31,892 nucleotides of DNA from Clostridia bacterium (GCA_017620455.1 JAFZQK010000008.1:1-31892), one strand, 5' to 3'; positions 8,263-17,017 are shown, numbered from the stretch's first letter. Notes: a model not told the origin generated them from the letters alone. Translations and numbers: made by a program.

Positions 8263-9202
8263 CCTTCTCTTCCTCCAAAAGCAGGCAGCGCGCGTGGGCG
8301 CAGGGATGCCCCCGGAAATAATCCCGGGCGTCCATCGCTTTCCCGCCAGGGGCCTGAAGCGCCGTTACGCGGACGGCCCTTTCTCCCGCGGCTACGATCA
8401 GGCCGCGCTTCGCATCCGCCGCCAGGATCTCGCCGGGCCCGCCGGATGCGTCGGCCTCCTCCGCCCGCAGCACCTTCACCGTTTCGCCGTCTCCCCAGGC
8501 AAGCGTGGTGCCCGGCCAGGGGCTCAGCCCCCGCACCCGGCACACGATCCGGGACGCGGGCAGGCGCCAGTCGATAGGCGCCATTTCCTTTTTCAGCATG
8601 GGGAAATAGCTGGCCTCCGCTTCGTTCTGGGGCGTGCGGGGGCAGTCTCCCCGTTCGATGCGCCGCAGCGTTTCGATCAGCAGCGCCGCGCCTGCGGGCG
8701 CCAGCCTGTCCGTCAGCTCCCCGGCGGTTTCCCCGGGCAGGATTTCCACCGTTTTTTGCAGCAGAATGTCCCCCGTATCCAGGCCCTTGTCCGTCATCAT
8801 GGTGGTAACGCCGGTGACGGTCTCCCCCTCCAGGATGGCCCAGTTGACGGGCGCGGCCCCGCGGTATTTCGGCAGAAGCGAAGAATGCACGTTCACCGTG
8901 CCGATCCGCGGGATATCCAGGATCTCCTGGGATAAGATCTGGCCGAACGCGGCGGTAACGCACAGATCCGGCCTGAGGGAACGCAGGGCCTCCACCCCGT
9001 CCGCGCGGATCTTCACCGGCTGGAACACGGGGATATCCAGCGCTTCCGCGCATTCCTTCACCGGGCTTTTCACCATTTTGTTGCCCCGGCCCTTGGGCCT
9101 GTCCGGCTGGGTGAACACGCCGGCGATATCATATCCGGCGTCATACAGCGCCTTCAGCGACGGCACGCCGAAATCCGGCGTCCCCAGAAAGACAACGCGC
9201 AT
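8255..9202 (-). CDS. fmt: Methionyl-tRNA formyltransferase
   Basis: This enzyme transfers a formyl group from 10-formyl-tetrahydrofolate to initiator Met-tRNA. The 315-aa length is typical. The catalytic triad is visible as Asn104 and His106 in NVHSSLLPKYRGAAP and Asp142 in the KGLDTGDIL segment. The C-terminal OB-like tRNA-binding domain starts near residue 205. GGAGG lies seven bases before the ATG, which shares one base with the def stop (TGATG), so formylase and deformylase are made together. Confidence 0.97.
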   Translation of the reverse strand: MRVVFLGTPDFGVPSLKALYDAGYDIAGVFTQPDRPKGRGNKMVKSPVKECAEALDIPVFQPVKIRADGVEALRSLRPDLCVTAAFGQILSQEILDIPRIGTVNVHSSLLPKYRGAAPVNWAILEGETVTGVTTMMTDKGLDTGDILLQKTVEILPGETAGELTDRLAPAGAALLIETLRRIERGDCPRTPQNEAEASYFPMLKKEMAPIDWRLPASRIVCRVRGLSPWPGTTLAWGDGETVKVLRAEEADASGGPGEILAADAKRGLIVAAGERAVRVTALQAPGGKAMDARDYFRGHPCAHARCLLLEEEKDE

Positions 9203-9672
9203 CAGGCGTCCTCCTCGCTGTCAAAAATTTCATGGTCCATTTTATCCACGTACATGATCCCGTCCAGATGGTCGATCTCATGGCAGAGCGCCCGGGCCAG
9301 CAGCCCTTCCCCGGTAATCTCGAAGGGCTTCCCCTTCCGGTCCTGCGCCCGGACCGTCACCTTTTCCGGCCGCACCACGTATCCCCGGCGTCCGGGAACG
9401 CTCAGGCACCCTTCCTCGCCGGCCTGCTCGCCTTCGGCGGCGACGATTTCCGGGTTCACCAGTTCGATCAGGCCTTTCCCGTCCTGCACGTCGATGACCA
9501 CCACCCGGCGCAGTATGCCCACCTGGGGCGCGGCAAGGCCCACGCCTTCCGCCTTGTACATGGTGTCCGCCATGTCCCGCAGCAGCAGCCACAGCCGCAG
9601 ATCGAATTTCTGCATGGGCTTGCTGTTTTTGCGCAGGGTTTCGTCCCCTAATTTCAGTATCTTGCGAACCAT
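9202..9672 (-). CDS. def: Peptide deformylase
   Basis: This metalloenzyme removes the N-formyl group from nascent proteins. The 156-aa protein has the three signature motifs: GVGLAAPQVG (43-52), EEGCLSVPG with metal ligand Cys89, and HEIDHLDG with ligands His131 and His135 and catalytic Glu132. The AGGAGG ribosome site overlaps the priA stop (TAGGAGG) just before ATG 9672. The short acidic C-terminal tail is of the bacterial type 1 kind. It lies between priA and fmt, as in B. subtilis. Confidence 0.97.
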   Translation of the reverse strand: MVRKILKLGDETLRKNSKPMQKFDLRLWLLLRDMADTMYKAEGVGLAAPQVGILRRVVVIDVQDGKGLIELVNPEIVAAEGEQAGEEGCLSVPGRRGYVVRPEKVTVRAQDRKGKPFEITGEGLLARALCHEIDHLDGIMYVDKMDHEIFDSEEDA

Positions 9673-9681
9673 TTTTTCCTC

Positions 9682-11904
9682 CTATGCCAGGGACGCCGGA
9701 TTGATCTCCAGCACCACGTGGGCCGGATGCTCCTCCCCTGCCATTTCCTGAAATCTTTCCAGCAGCCTTTCCGTGTCCGGGTGGTTCAGCAGCTTCATCA
9801 GCACGTGGGCCCGCGCCCGGTCCTGGATCCGGCTGATGGGCGCCTCGTCCGCCCGGATGAATAAGATCCGCTTTTCCAGCGCGCTCCCGCCGAACTCCCG
9901 GATGATCCCGTCCCGGATGCTTTCCGCCGCGGCCTTTGCCGCGTCCATGGATCTGCTTTCGCACAGGAAGCGCGCCATCATGGTAAAGGGCGGATACAGG
10001 TCCTGCCTGCGGCGCTGGAATTCCTCTCGGAAAAACGCGCGGTAATCCTGGGCGGCGGCAGCCCGTATGGCGTAATGCTCCGGCTGGTAGGTCTGGATCA
10101 CCACTTCCCCGGGCTTTTCCCCCCGGCCTGCGCGGCCTGCCACCTGCACCAGCAGCTGGAACGTGCGCTCCGGCGAGCGGTAATCCGGGAAATTCAGCGT
10201 CATATCCGCCATCACCGCGCCTACCAGCGTCACCTGGGGAAAATCCAGCCCCTTGGCGATCATCTGCGTGCCCAGCAGGATCTGCGCCTGCCCGGCGCGA
10301 AAGCGGTTCACCAGATCAAAATGCGCGTTCTTCCCCGAGGTGGTGTCCATGTCCATGCGGATCACCCCGGCGCCTGGATAGAGGCGGTTCAATTCCTCCT
10401 CCACCTTCTGGGTGCCCACGCCCATGGGCCGGATGTAGGGGCTCTGGCAGGCGGGGCACGCCTTCGGCATGGGCCGGATCTCCCCGCACCAGTGGCAGCG
10501 CAGGGTTTTGTCCACGCTGTGATAGGTCATGGAAACGTCGCACCGGCTGCACTTGATGGTCTCGCCGCACCTGCGGCAGTTGACGGAGCTGGCGTAGCCC
10601 CGGCGGTTGATGAACAGCATGGCCTGCTGCCCGGCGGATATGCAGGCGTCCAGTTTCTCCTTAAGCAGCACGGAGAACATGCCGCGGTTCCCTTTGCGCA
10701 GCTCCTCCCGCATGTCCGTCACATACACCCTGGGCAGGGGCCTGTCCAGCACCCGGCGGGGCATTTCGATCAGGGTGTAATCTCCCCGGCGGCACATGGC
10801 GTAGGAATAAATACTGGGCGTCGCGCTGGCCAGCACCGCCGCGGCCCCCTCCCTTTTCGCCCGGGAAATGGCCACGTCCCGGGCGTCGTAGCGGGGAAAG
10901 CGGTCGGAAAGATAGGTCTGCTCATGTTCCTCGTCCACGATCACCACGCCCAGGTTTTCCACCGGCGCGAACACCGCGGACCGGGCGCCGATCACGATCC
11001 GGGCCCTGCCCAGGCGGATGCGCCGCCACTCGTCAAACCGTTCTCCGGGGCTGAGGCGGGAATGGAGCACCGCCATGGTGTCCCCGAAGCGGCTGCGGAA
11101 CCAGTTGATCATCTGGGGCGTCAGCACGATTTCGGGAACGAGGATGATTGCCCCTTTTCCCATTTCCAGCGCCCGACGGACCAGACGGATATACACCTCC
11201 GTTTTGCCGGAGCCCGTTACGCCGTGGATCAGGAACGGCTTTGCGCCGCGCGTCAGCGCCGGCAGCAGCTCCTCCAGGGCTTCCTTCTGCTCCTCCGTAA
11301 GCTCCGGGTCCGGCGGGGCGTCGACGATGCCGTAATAGGGGGAGCGCAGGATCTCCCGCTGGGTGATCTGCGCCATTTCCCGGTCGGTCAGCCATTTGAG
11401 CGGCTCCCGCACGTCCCGGATCATGCCCCGAAGCTCTTCCACGGGATGCCATTCGCCGTCGGACAGGAGGGTGATGAGCAGCCTGCGCTTCGCGGAACGG
11501 CTCTGGGCGGCGATGGCTTCGTCGATCCGATCCGCGGGGATCAGGAGACGGGCGCATTCCTCGGTTTTTACCTTGACCCGCCCGCCGCGCATTTCCGCCG
11601 GCAGCATCAGCCGCAGCGCCTCGCACAGCGGGCAATGGGCCTTTTCCCGGATTTCAAAAGCCAGCTCCATCAGCTTAGGCAGCACCGCCGGATATGCCTC
11701 CAGGGCGGACAGGACGGGCCTGATCTTTGCTTCGTCGTAATCCGGCGTTTCCCTGAGCCGGATCACGAAGCCTTCCTTTTCCCGTTTTCCGAAGGGCACC
11801 GTCACCCGGGTGCCCGGCGAAAGGTCCATTCCCTCCGGCACCCGGTAGGTGAACACCCGGTCCACCTGCTCGGCGGCGATATCCACGATGATCTCGGCGA
11901 ACAA
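9682..11904 (-). CDS. priA: Primosomal replication restart helicase PriA
   Basis: PriA recognises stalled forks and D-loops and reloads the replisome. The 740-aa protein has an N-terminal DNA-binding domain (1-about 190), the Walker A motif GVTGSGKT (228-235), the DEEH box (324-327), and eight cysteines in four CxxC pairs (about 446-495) that bind two zinc ions. Helicase motifs V and VI follow, with GTQMIAKGLDFP and QVAGRAGRG. The start codon is TTG (11904-11902), supported by AGGAGG about six bases upstream. No ATG is nearby. The ribosome site overlaps the coaBC TAA. Confidence 0.96.
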   Translation of the reverse strand: MFAEIIVDIAAEQVDRVFTYRVPEGMDLSPGTRVTVPFGKREKEGFVIRLRETPDYDEAKIRPVLSALEAYPAVLPKLMELAFEIREKAHCPLCEALRLMLPAEMRGGRVKVKTEECARLLIPADRIDEAIAAQSRSAKRRLLITLLSDGEWHPVEELRGMIRDVREPLKWLTDREMAQITQREILRSPYYGIVDAPPDPELTEEQKEALEELLPALTRGAKPFLIHGVTGSGKTEVYIRLVRRALEMGKGAIILVPEIVLTPQMINWFRSRFGDTMAVLHSRLSPGERFDEWRRIRLGRARIVIGARSAVFAPVENLGVVIVDEEHEQTYLSDRFPRYDARDVAISRAKREGAAAVLASATPSIYSYAMCRRGDYTLIEMPRRVLDRPLPRVYVTDMREELRKGNRGMFSVLLKEKLDACISAGQQAMLFINRRGYASSVNCRRCGETIKCSRCDVSMTYHSVDKTLRCHWCGEIRPMPKACPACQSPYIRPMGVGTQKVEEELNRLYPGAGVIRMDMDTTSGKNAHFDLVNRFRAGQAQILLGTQMIAKGLDFPQVTLVGAVMADMTLNFPDYRSPERTFQLLVQVAGRAGRGEKPGEVVIQTYQPEHYAIRAAAAQDYRAFFREEFQRRRQDLYPPFTMMARFLCESRSMDAAKAAAESIRDGIIREFGGSALEKRILFIRADEAPISRIQDRARAHVLMKLLNHPDTERLLERFQEMAGEEHPAHVVLEINPASLA

Positions 11905-11915
11905 ACCGCGCCTCC

Positions 11916-13118
11916 TTATGTTTTCCGAAGGGCGATCGCCCGATCCAGCAGCGCCTCGGCCACCCGCCGCTTGGGCAGGCAGGGCAGCGTTTCCTGGCCG
12001 TCCTTCGTGATGAAGGTGACCACGTTGGTATCCACGTCGAATCCCGCGCCTTTTTCCGTCACGTCGTTGGCGGCGATCATGTCCAGGTTCTTTTTCTTCA
12101 GCTTTTCCGCGGCGTTTTCCTTTACCTTTTCCGTCTCCGCGGCGAAGCCCACCAGGATCTGCCCGGGCTTTTTCATGCCGCCCACCGCCGCCGCCACGTC
12201 CGGCGTCTGGGCGAGGGTCAGCGTCAGCTTTCCGCCGGATTGCTTCTTGATCTTCTGCTCTGATACCTTTTCCGGCGCAAAGTCCGCCGGGGCCGCCGCC
12301 TGGATCACGATATCCATATCCCCGCAGCGCGCCGTCATTTCATCGTACAGGTCCCGGGTGGTTACGATCTGCACGCACTCCATGCCCCGGGGCTTTGCCA
12401 GGCTCACCGGCCCCGTCACCAGCGTCACTCCCGCGCCCCGGTCCCGGGCAGCCTCGGCGATGGCGTAGCCCATCTTCCCGCTGGAACGGTTGGTAATATA
12501 GCGCACGGGATCCAGGGCCTCCCGGGTGGGCCCGGCGGTCACCAGCACGCGCAGGCCCTTGAGATCCTGTTTCGGCGTCAGGATCTTTTCGATCTCCGCA
12601 AAAACGGCTTCCGGCTCGCTCATCCGCCCGGTCCCGCTGTCCCCGCAGGCGAGGAAGCCGCCCTCGGGCCCCACGAAGCGCACGCCGCGGGAGCGGAGGA
12701 CTTCCACATTCCGCTGCGTAGCCGGGTTTTCCCACATGCCCGTGTTCATGGCGGGGGCGATCAGGATGGGCGCTTTCGTGGCCAGCACCGTGGTGGAAAG
12801 CATGTCGTCCGCAATGCCGCAGGCCATTTTCGCCAGGATATTGGCCGTGGCCGGGGCGATCACGAACACGTCCGCCCGCTTGGCCAGGGCGATATGCTCC
12901 ACCTCCCAGGTTTCCGGGCGCGCAAAGGTATCCGTCACCACGGGATGGTTGGTGAGGGTCTCAAACGTCAGGGGCCGCACGAATTCGCAGGCGTTCTCCG
13001 TCATGATCACGAATACGTCCGCCCCGGCCTTGCGCAGCATGGAAGCGAGCCCGCACGCCTTGTAAGCGGCGATCCCGCCGGTCACGCCCAGCACCACGCA
13101 TTTTCCGTCCAGCGGCAT
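11916..13118 (-). CDS. coaBC: Bifunctional phosphopantothenoylcysteine decarboxylase / phosphopantothenate-cysteine ligase
   Basis: CoaBC performs two consecutive steps of coenzyme A synthesis from 4'-phosphopantothenate, cysteine and CTP. The 400-aa protein has an FMN-dependent CoaC half (1-about 180) with GGIAAYKA, His75 in WEVEHIAL, PAMN (Asn125) and catalytic Cys158 in FLACGDSG. The CoaB half begins near 188 with VLVTAGPTREALDPVRYI, then RSSGKMG, and KIKK holds the conserved lysine. The frame is open upstream to 13364, but that part lies over rpoZ. ATG 13118 begins MPLDGKCVVLGVTGG, with GAGG ten bases upstream, five bases after the rpoZ stop. Confidence 0.96.
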   Translation of the reverse strand: MPLDGKCVVLGVTGGIAAYKACGLASMLRKAGADVFVIMTENACEFVRPLTFETLTNHPVVTDTFARPETWEVEHIALAKRADVFVIAPATANILAKMACGIADDMLSTTVLATKAPILIAPAMNTGMWENPATQRNVEVLRSRGVRFVGPEGGFLACGDSGTGRMSEPEAVFAEIEKILTPKQDLKGLRVLVTAGPTREALDPVRYITNRSSGKMGYAIAEAARDRGAGVTLVTGPVSLAKPRGMECVQIVTTRDLYDEMTARCGDMDIVIQAAAPADFAPEKVSEQKIKKQSGGKLTLTLAQTPDVAAAVGGMKKPGQILVGFAAETEKVKENAAEKLKKKNLDMIAANDVTEKGAGFDVDTNVVTFITKDGQETLPCLPKRRVAEALLDRAIALRKT

Positions 13119-13123
13119 ATTGC

Positions 13124-13339
13124 TTATACCTCTTCGTCTTCCAGGTTCCGGTGATAGGTCAGCAGCCCGCGGTTGATCTCGTCCACGGCCACGGAGACCG
13201 GCTTCATATCCTTGGCGTCGATCATGGCCGGGGTTCCGGCCACCAGCTCCCGGGCGCGCTTGGCGCTCTCCACCACCAGGGTGTAGCGGCAGTCCACTTT
13301 CTTGCACAGTTCGTCGATAGGGGGCTTGTTTACAGGCAT
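13124..13339 (-). CDS. rpoZ: DNA-directed RNA polymerase omega subunit
   Basis: Omega helps fold and assemble the beta' subunit of RNA polymerase. The predicted 71-aa protein contains PPIDEL, RYTLVVESAKRARE and PVSVAVDEI, which match the Rpb6/omega family, and ends in an acidic tail. The start was set at ATG 13339-13337 because AGGAGG lies eight bases upstream. The in-frame ATG at 13360 overlaps the gmk stop and has no ribosome site. It lies between gmk and coaBC, as in other Firmicutes. Confidence 0.95.
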   Translation of the reverse strand: MPVNKPPIDELCKKVDCRYTLVVESAKRARELVAGTPAMIDAKDMKPVSVAVDEINRGLLTYHRNLEDEEV

Positions 13340-13356
13340 GTTCGTTTCCTCCTCTG

Positions 13357-13956
13357 TCATTCAACCACGGGAAAATACCGGGTTGTACGCTGTTTTTCCG
13401 CCTGGATCACGGCGCGCACCTGGGCGCAGGCCGCGTCCAGATCGTCGTTCACCACGGCGTATTGGTATCTGTCCATCTGTTCGATCTCGCCCCGGGCGTT
13501 GCCCAGCCTGCGCTCGATCTCCGCGGGGTCGTCGGTGTTCCGGGTGTGCAATCGGCGGCGCAGCTCCGCGTAGGACGGGGGCAGGATGAAGATGGACACG
13601 CAGTCCTTTTTCCGCGCCATCACCTGCCTGGCGCCCTGTGGGTCGATATCCAGCACCACGTTCATTCCCTGATCGATCCGCTCCTGCACCTGGGATCTGA
13701 GGGTGCCGTACCGGTGGCCGTGGACGGTGGCGTGCTCCAGGAATTCGTCCCCAGCCAGCAATTCGTCGTACTGCTCCTCGGAGATAAAGAAATAATGAAC
13801 GCCTTCCTTTTCCCCTTCCCGGGGCTTCCGGGTAGTGGCGCTGACGGAAAAGACCAGGGACGGGTCCTCCGCCAGCATCCGGGCGCAGATGGTGCCTTTC
13901 CCGGTGCCGGAGGGCCCGGAGATCACGATCAGCATGCCCTTGCGTTCTTCCTTCAC
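13357..13956 (-). CDS. gmk: Guanylate kinase
   Basis: This enzyme phosphorylates GMP (and dGMP) to GDP with ATP. The 199-aa protein has the P-loop SGPSGTGKGT (about 13-22), the GMP-binding SATTRKPREGE and VHYFF segments, EFLEHATVHGHRYGT and the LID region RNTDDPAEIERRL. The start is GTG 13956-13954, with GGGGAGG seven bases before it. An internal ATG at residue 8 is less likely because known homologues have a few residues before LIVISGPSG. It follows remA by 24 bases. Confidence 0.96.
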   Translation of the reverse strand: MKEERKGMLIVISGPSGTGKGTICARMLAEDPSLVFSVSATTRKPREGEKEGVHYFFISEEQYDELLAGDEFLEHATVHGHRYGTLRSQVQERIDQGMNVVLDIDPQGARQVMARKKDCVSIFILPPSYAELRRRLHTRNTDDPAEIERRLGNARGEIEQMDRYQYAVVNDDLDAACAQVRAVIQAEKQRTTRYFPVVE

Positions 13957-13980
13957 GGCTGTGCCTCCCCCTCGTTTTTC

Positions 13981-14220
13981 TTACGTGTCGCTTTGCAGCC
14001 GGCCGGCGATGGTTTCGGGCTGGATGGCGGAAAGCACCACGTGGCCCGTATCCATCATCAGCACAGCCCGGGTGCGCCTGCCCGCGGTGGCGTCCACCAG
14101 GTGCCCGCCGTCCCGGGCTTCCTGCACCAGGCGCTTCACCGGCGCGCTGTCCGGCGCGATCACCGCCACGATCCGGGACGCGGATACCATATTGCCAAAT
14201 CCGATGTTCAGCAGCTTCAT
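13981..14220 (-). CDS. remA: RemA-family (DUF370) DNA-binding regulator
   Basis: RemA in B. subtilis is an oligomeric DNA-binding activator of biofilm-matrix and osmoprotection genes. The 79-aa product [15 protein letters not shown]... is nearly collinear with it, including [25 protein letters not shown] and [16 protein letters not shown] 14220-14218 is preceded by GGAG seven bases upstream. The open frame extends five codons further, but those lack a ribosome site and overlap yicC. The target genes in this organism cannot be read from the window. Confidence 0.94.
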   Translation of the reverse strand: MKLLNIGFGNMVSASRIVAVIAPDSAPVKRLVQEARDGGHLVDATAGRRTRAVLMMDTGHVVLSAIQPETIAGRLQSDT

Positions 14221-14224
14221 CCCA

Positions 14225-15109
14225 TCACTCCACATTCTGCACCTGCTCCCGCAGCTTTTCGATCTCGCCCTTCATGGCCACCACCAGCTTCGTGATCCCG
14301 GCGTCGGAGGCCTTCGAGCCGATGGTATTGGCTTCACGGTTCAGCTCCTGGGTGAGGAAATCCAGCCGCCGCCCGGTTTCTCCCTCCGCGCAGATGGCCT
14401 GGCGCATCTGAGCGATATGGGATTCCAGGCGGGAAAGCTCCTCATCCACGGCGCATCTGTCCGCCATCAGGGCTACTTCCTGGGCCAGGCGCTGTTCATC
14501 CAGGCCGCCGACGCCCATTTCCCGGATCCGCTGCTGCAGTTTCTCCCGGTACGCCAGAGGCACTCCGGGGGCCAGGGAAGCAATTTCATCCCGCAGGGAC
14601 GCCACCGCATCCAGATGAACGGTCAGGTCCCGCCGCAGGGCTTCGCCTTCCTTTTCCCGCATGGCAACGACGTCCTGCAGCGCCTGCGCAAGCGTATCGC
14701 CCAGCAGGGATAGCACCGCTTCCTGATCCTCTTCCTTCACCGTTACCTGCACCACGTCCGGCTGGCTCACGATCCAGGCGACGTCCTCATCCCGAACGGA
14801 GGATCTTTCCTTCCTGGCGATCTGCCGGGCGGTCAGCAGCGCTTCCCGGTACTGCATCACCAGCGCTTCGTCCAACCGCACTTCCCGGACGTCCTGGCGC
14901 AGATTGACGTACGTCACGTTCACATCCGCGTGGCCCCGACGGAGGGATGCGCCCAGCTGTTTCCTCACCGCGTCCTCGGCAAAGGAAAGCGCCCTGGGCA
15001 GACGGCAGGAAACATCCAGGAAACGGTGGTTCACGGTTTTGACCTCCACGGTCATTTCCCGTCCGTCCCGGGCGGTCATCCGCCGCCCGTATCCCGTCAT
15101 GCTCCGCAT
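14225..15109 (-). CDS. yicC: YicC/YloC family endoribonuclease
   Basis: YicC-family proteins are conserved RNases; the E. coli member affects decay of a small RNA. The 294-aa protein starts with the signature MRSMTGYGR and [13 protein letters not shown]. It contains a YicC N-terminal domain (about 1-155) and the DUF1732 C-terminal domain (about 210-294) with [26 protein letters not shown] lies seven bases before ATG 15109. This is the first gene of the 15-gene minus-strand run and has a promoter directly upstream. Confidence 0.94.
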   Translation of the reverse strand: MRSMTGYGRRMTARDGREMTVEVKTVNHRFLDVSCRLPRALSFAEDAVRKQLGASLRRGHADVNVTYVNLRQDVREVRLDEALVMQYREALLTARQIARKERSSVRDEDVAWIVSQPDVVQVTVKEEDQEAVLSLLGDTLAQALQDVVAMREKEGEALRRDLTVHLDAVASLRDEIASLAPGVPLAYREKLQQRIREMGVGGLDEQRLAQEVALMADRCAVDEELSRLESHIAQMRQAICAEGETGRRLDFLTQELNREANTIGSKASDAGITKLVVAMKGEIEKLREQVQNVE

Positions 15110-15135
15110 CCGCCATCCCTCCTTCGTATCAGTTT

Positions 15136-15164
15136 ATTATATCATACTTTTGCGTTTCCTGAAA
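15136..15164 (-). promoter_or_regulatory. Promoter of the yicC-rsmA gene run
   Basis: TATAAT (15141-15136, minus strand) is preceded by TGA, giving an extended -10 box. At 17 bases spacing the -35 region reads TTTCAG, which is weak. The -10 lies about 27 bases before the yicC ATG. It is the only clear promoter-like element found upstream of the long gene run. Confidence 0.7.
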
Positions 15165-15208
15165 GCCCAAATTTTCATGTTTTCGGCCAAATCAAGCCGT
15201 TTGCGGCC

Positions 15209-15243
15209 AAAAATAAGAAAACGGCGGCGGGGTTTCCCGCGCC
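15209..15243 (-). terminator. Intrinsic terminator downstream of the MATE gene and small ORF
   Basis: On the minus strand GGCGCGGG pairs with CCCGC-C-GCC (one bulged C, short A/C loop) and is followed by GTTTTCTTATTTTT. It ends the transcript that starts at the MATE promoter, just before the yicC promoter. Apart from this and the yicC promoter, the 15110-15253 stretch shows nothing recognisable. Confidence 0.7.
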
Positions 15244-15253
15244 GTCCTGCTTT

Positions 15254-15397
15254 TCACCGATGCCACACCGAATACCACAGCCGGTTTTTCCGTATCCAGG
15301 GGCACTGCCATCCGTTGAGGGCGTACGCGCGGAACGCCCGGCGCGCTTTTCGCCGCTGCCGGCACGATTCGGAAAAATCAAGAAAAAAACGGAGCAT
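15254..15397 (-). CDS. Possible small basic protein, 47 aa, unknown
   Basis: Not recognised. The ORF runs from ATG 15397 to a TGA at 15254, between the MATE stop (15454) and the terminator at 15243. An AAGGGGGG ribosome-like site lies about six bases before the ATG. The product is rich in Arg and Trp (RRKARRAF near residues 15-22, then WQCPWIRKNRLWYSVWHR at the end) and has two cysteines. It has no clear membrane segment. Support is only context: ribosome site, position before a terminator and moderate GC at third positions. It could equally be untranslated 3' sequence. A longer in-frame start at 15457 overlaps the MATE gene. Confidence 0.3.
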   Translation of the reverse strand: MLRFFLDFSESCRQRRKARRAFRAYALNGWQCPWIRKNRLWYSVWHR

Positions 15398-15453
15398 GCC
15401 CGTCCCCCCTTCCCGGGAACAGCGTGCCCCGTACGGATCGAAAGCATACGGGA

Positions 15454-16899
15454 TCATACTTTTTTATCCTTCCATTTTCCGCTGGCGAAGCGCGGATAGA
15501 AGAACGCCACCCTCACCAGGATCTCGGACAGGCCGAAGATCCACGTGCCCATCAGCTCCAGATGCAGCACGTTCACCGCCAGGATCGCCATCAGCGGGCG
15601 GATCACGCTGACGCATACGGTGGCCACCATGGCCACGTACAGGTTGTCCCCGGCGCCCCGCAGGGAACCGGACAGCACCACCGAGCTGATCTGGAAGGGC
15701 TGCACCGCCGCCAGCACCAGCATGGTATTGGCGGCGTGATAGATCACCTGATCGGCATGCTCCGTATTGCCGATGAACAGATTGGCCAGCTGATACCGGG
15801 AAGCAAGAATCAGCGCCCCCAGCACCGCGGAGATCATCATGCCGTACCGCTGGCAGACCTTCCCGTAGAGCATGCTCAGGTCCGCCCGCTTCCTGCCCAG
15901 GTTCTGCCCCACCAACGCCGTGGCCGCCACCCCCAGGCCGTCGCCGAAGGTGAAGGTGATGCTCAGCAGCTGCATGCAGATCTGGTTGGCCGCGTACATG
16001 ACGGTGCCCAGGGAAAACAGGATGCGGGCGTAGATGAAAAACCCGAACCGGACGCCCAGCTGCTCGATGGCCGCGTTGCCGCCCACCTTCACGATGGAGC
16101 GCATGGTGTCCCGGTCAAAGCGCCACCGATCGTGAACGGACAGATGCAGGTATCCCCTGAACCGGCCCCCGGCCACCACCGTCCACAGCGCCATCACCAG
16201 GCCCGCCGCCATGCCGATCACCGACGCGATGGCCGCGCCCCGGACCTCCAGGCGCCGGAAGCCCAGATTGCCCCCGATCAGGCAGTAATTGAAAAACACG
16301 TTGATCAGGTTGCTGGCGATATTGACCCACATAGTGATCTTGGTTTTGCCGATGCCCCGCTGGGCGGCGCAGATGCACATGGCCAGCGCGTTCACCGGCA
16401 GGGAATACGCCATGATGCGGAAATAATCCACGGCGTCGGTGAAGATCTTGTCCGTTTCGGCCTTGTCGCCGCCCGCAAGGCGCAGCAGAGGCTCTGCAAA
16501 CGCCACCGCCGCCGCCGTCAGCACGCAGGAAAGCCCCAGCGCCAGCATCATGGCGTTGCGGAGCGTGCTGTTGGCCTCCTCCTGCCTTTCCTCGCCCTTT
16601 CTGCGGGCCACGATGGCCGTGACCCCCACGTTCAGCGCGAAGAACATGCACAGCAGCAGCATCCGCGGCTGCGTGGGCAATCCGACGCTGCTCAGGGCGG
16701 CGGGGCCCAGCTCGTTGCCCACCATCATGGTGTCCACGGAGCCGATCAGGCTCATCAGCACCATTTCGATGATGGAGGGAAGCGCGATATGCATGGCGCT
16801 CTTATACGCCGTTTTCGTGTCCGGCAATTCGCCCAGGCGGTGTTCTTCCTTCACCAGGCATTCCGGCGCCAGCAGCCGCCTGAACACGTTCCCCCGCAT
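15454..16899 (-). CDS. MATE-family efflux transporter
   Basis: This is an inner-membrane antiporter of the multidrug and toxin extrusion family, exporting cationic or aromatic compounds in exchange for Na+ or H+. Substrates cannot be predicted. The 481-aa protein has about 12 membrane helices in two homologous halves. The first half opens with ALPSIIEMVLMSLIGSVDTMMVG and the second repeats the pattern around NAAIEQLGVRFGFF. The open frame reaches 16938, but ATG 16899 was chosen because a promoter with its -10 box at 16929-16934 would place the transcript start downstream of the upper ATG. GGCGGG lies before the chosen start. It is divergent from the SpoIID-like gene. Confidence 0.92.
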   Translation of the reverse strand: MRGNVFRRLLAPECLVKEEHRLGELPDTKTAYKSAMHIALPSIIEMVLMSLIGSVDTMMVGNELGPAALSSVGLPTQPRMLLLCMFFALNVGVTAIVARRKGEERQEEANSTLRNAMMLALGLSCVLTAAAVAFAEPLLRLAGGDKAETDKIFTDAVDYFRIMAYSLPVNALAMCICAAQRGIGKTKITMWVNIASNLINVFFNYCLIGGNLGFRRLEVRGAAIASVIGMAAGLVMALWTVVAGGRFRGYLHLSVHDRWRFDRDTMRSIVKVGGNAAIEQLGVRFGFFIYARILFSLGTVMYAANQICMQLLSITFTFGDGLGVAATALVGQNLGRKRADLSMLYGKVCQRYGMMISAVLGALILASRYQLANLFIGNTEHADQVIYHAANTMLVLAAVQPFQISSVVLSGSLRGAGDNLYVAMVATVCVSVIRPLMAILAVNVLHLELMGTWIFGLSEILVRVAFFYPRFASGKWKDKKV

Positions 16900-16928
16900 G
16901 ATGTGAACACCCGCCTTTCCCGCCCCAG

Positions 16929-16957
16929 ATTCTATCATGTTTCCCTGCGCTTGTAAA
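16929..16957 (-). promoter_or_regulatory. Promoter of the MATE gene
   Basis: On the minus strand TTTACA (16957-16952) and TAGAAT (16934-16929) are 17 bases apart, with TGA giving an extended -10. The expected start point near 16922 leaves a short leader before ATG 16899. This decides the MATE start codon. The 16900-17191 interval holds only this promoter and that of the divergent gene. Confidence 0.65.
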
Positions 16958-17017
16958 TTCTAAGCGGGCCAAAACCACGGAAAAAAACAGCGGATATGTT
17001 ATTTTTATGCGGTTTCA

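Noticed and set aside
5791..8577. Plus-strand ORF of 928 codons
   Set aside because: It lies antisense to rlmN, rsmB and part of fmt, is His/Arg/Pro-rich without any domain, and results from GC-rich codon use. The same applies to the long antisense frames at 52-1992, 2134-3450, 3360-5306, 10075-12468, 15424-16956, 18956-20749, 23990-25417 and 25231-26748.
15175..15447. Minus-strand ORF of 90 codons in the gap downstream of the MATE gene
   Set aside because: It runs through the terminator hairpin and has no ribosome site; the 47-codon frame at 15254-15397 is the better candidate.
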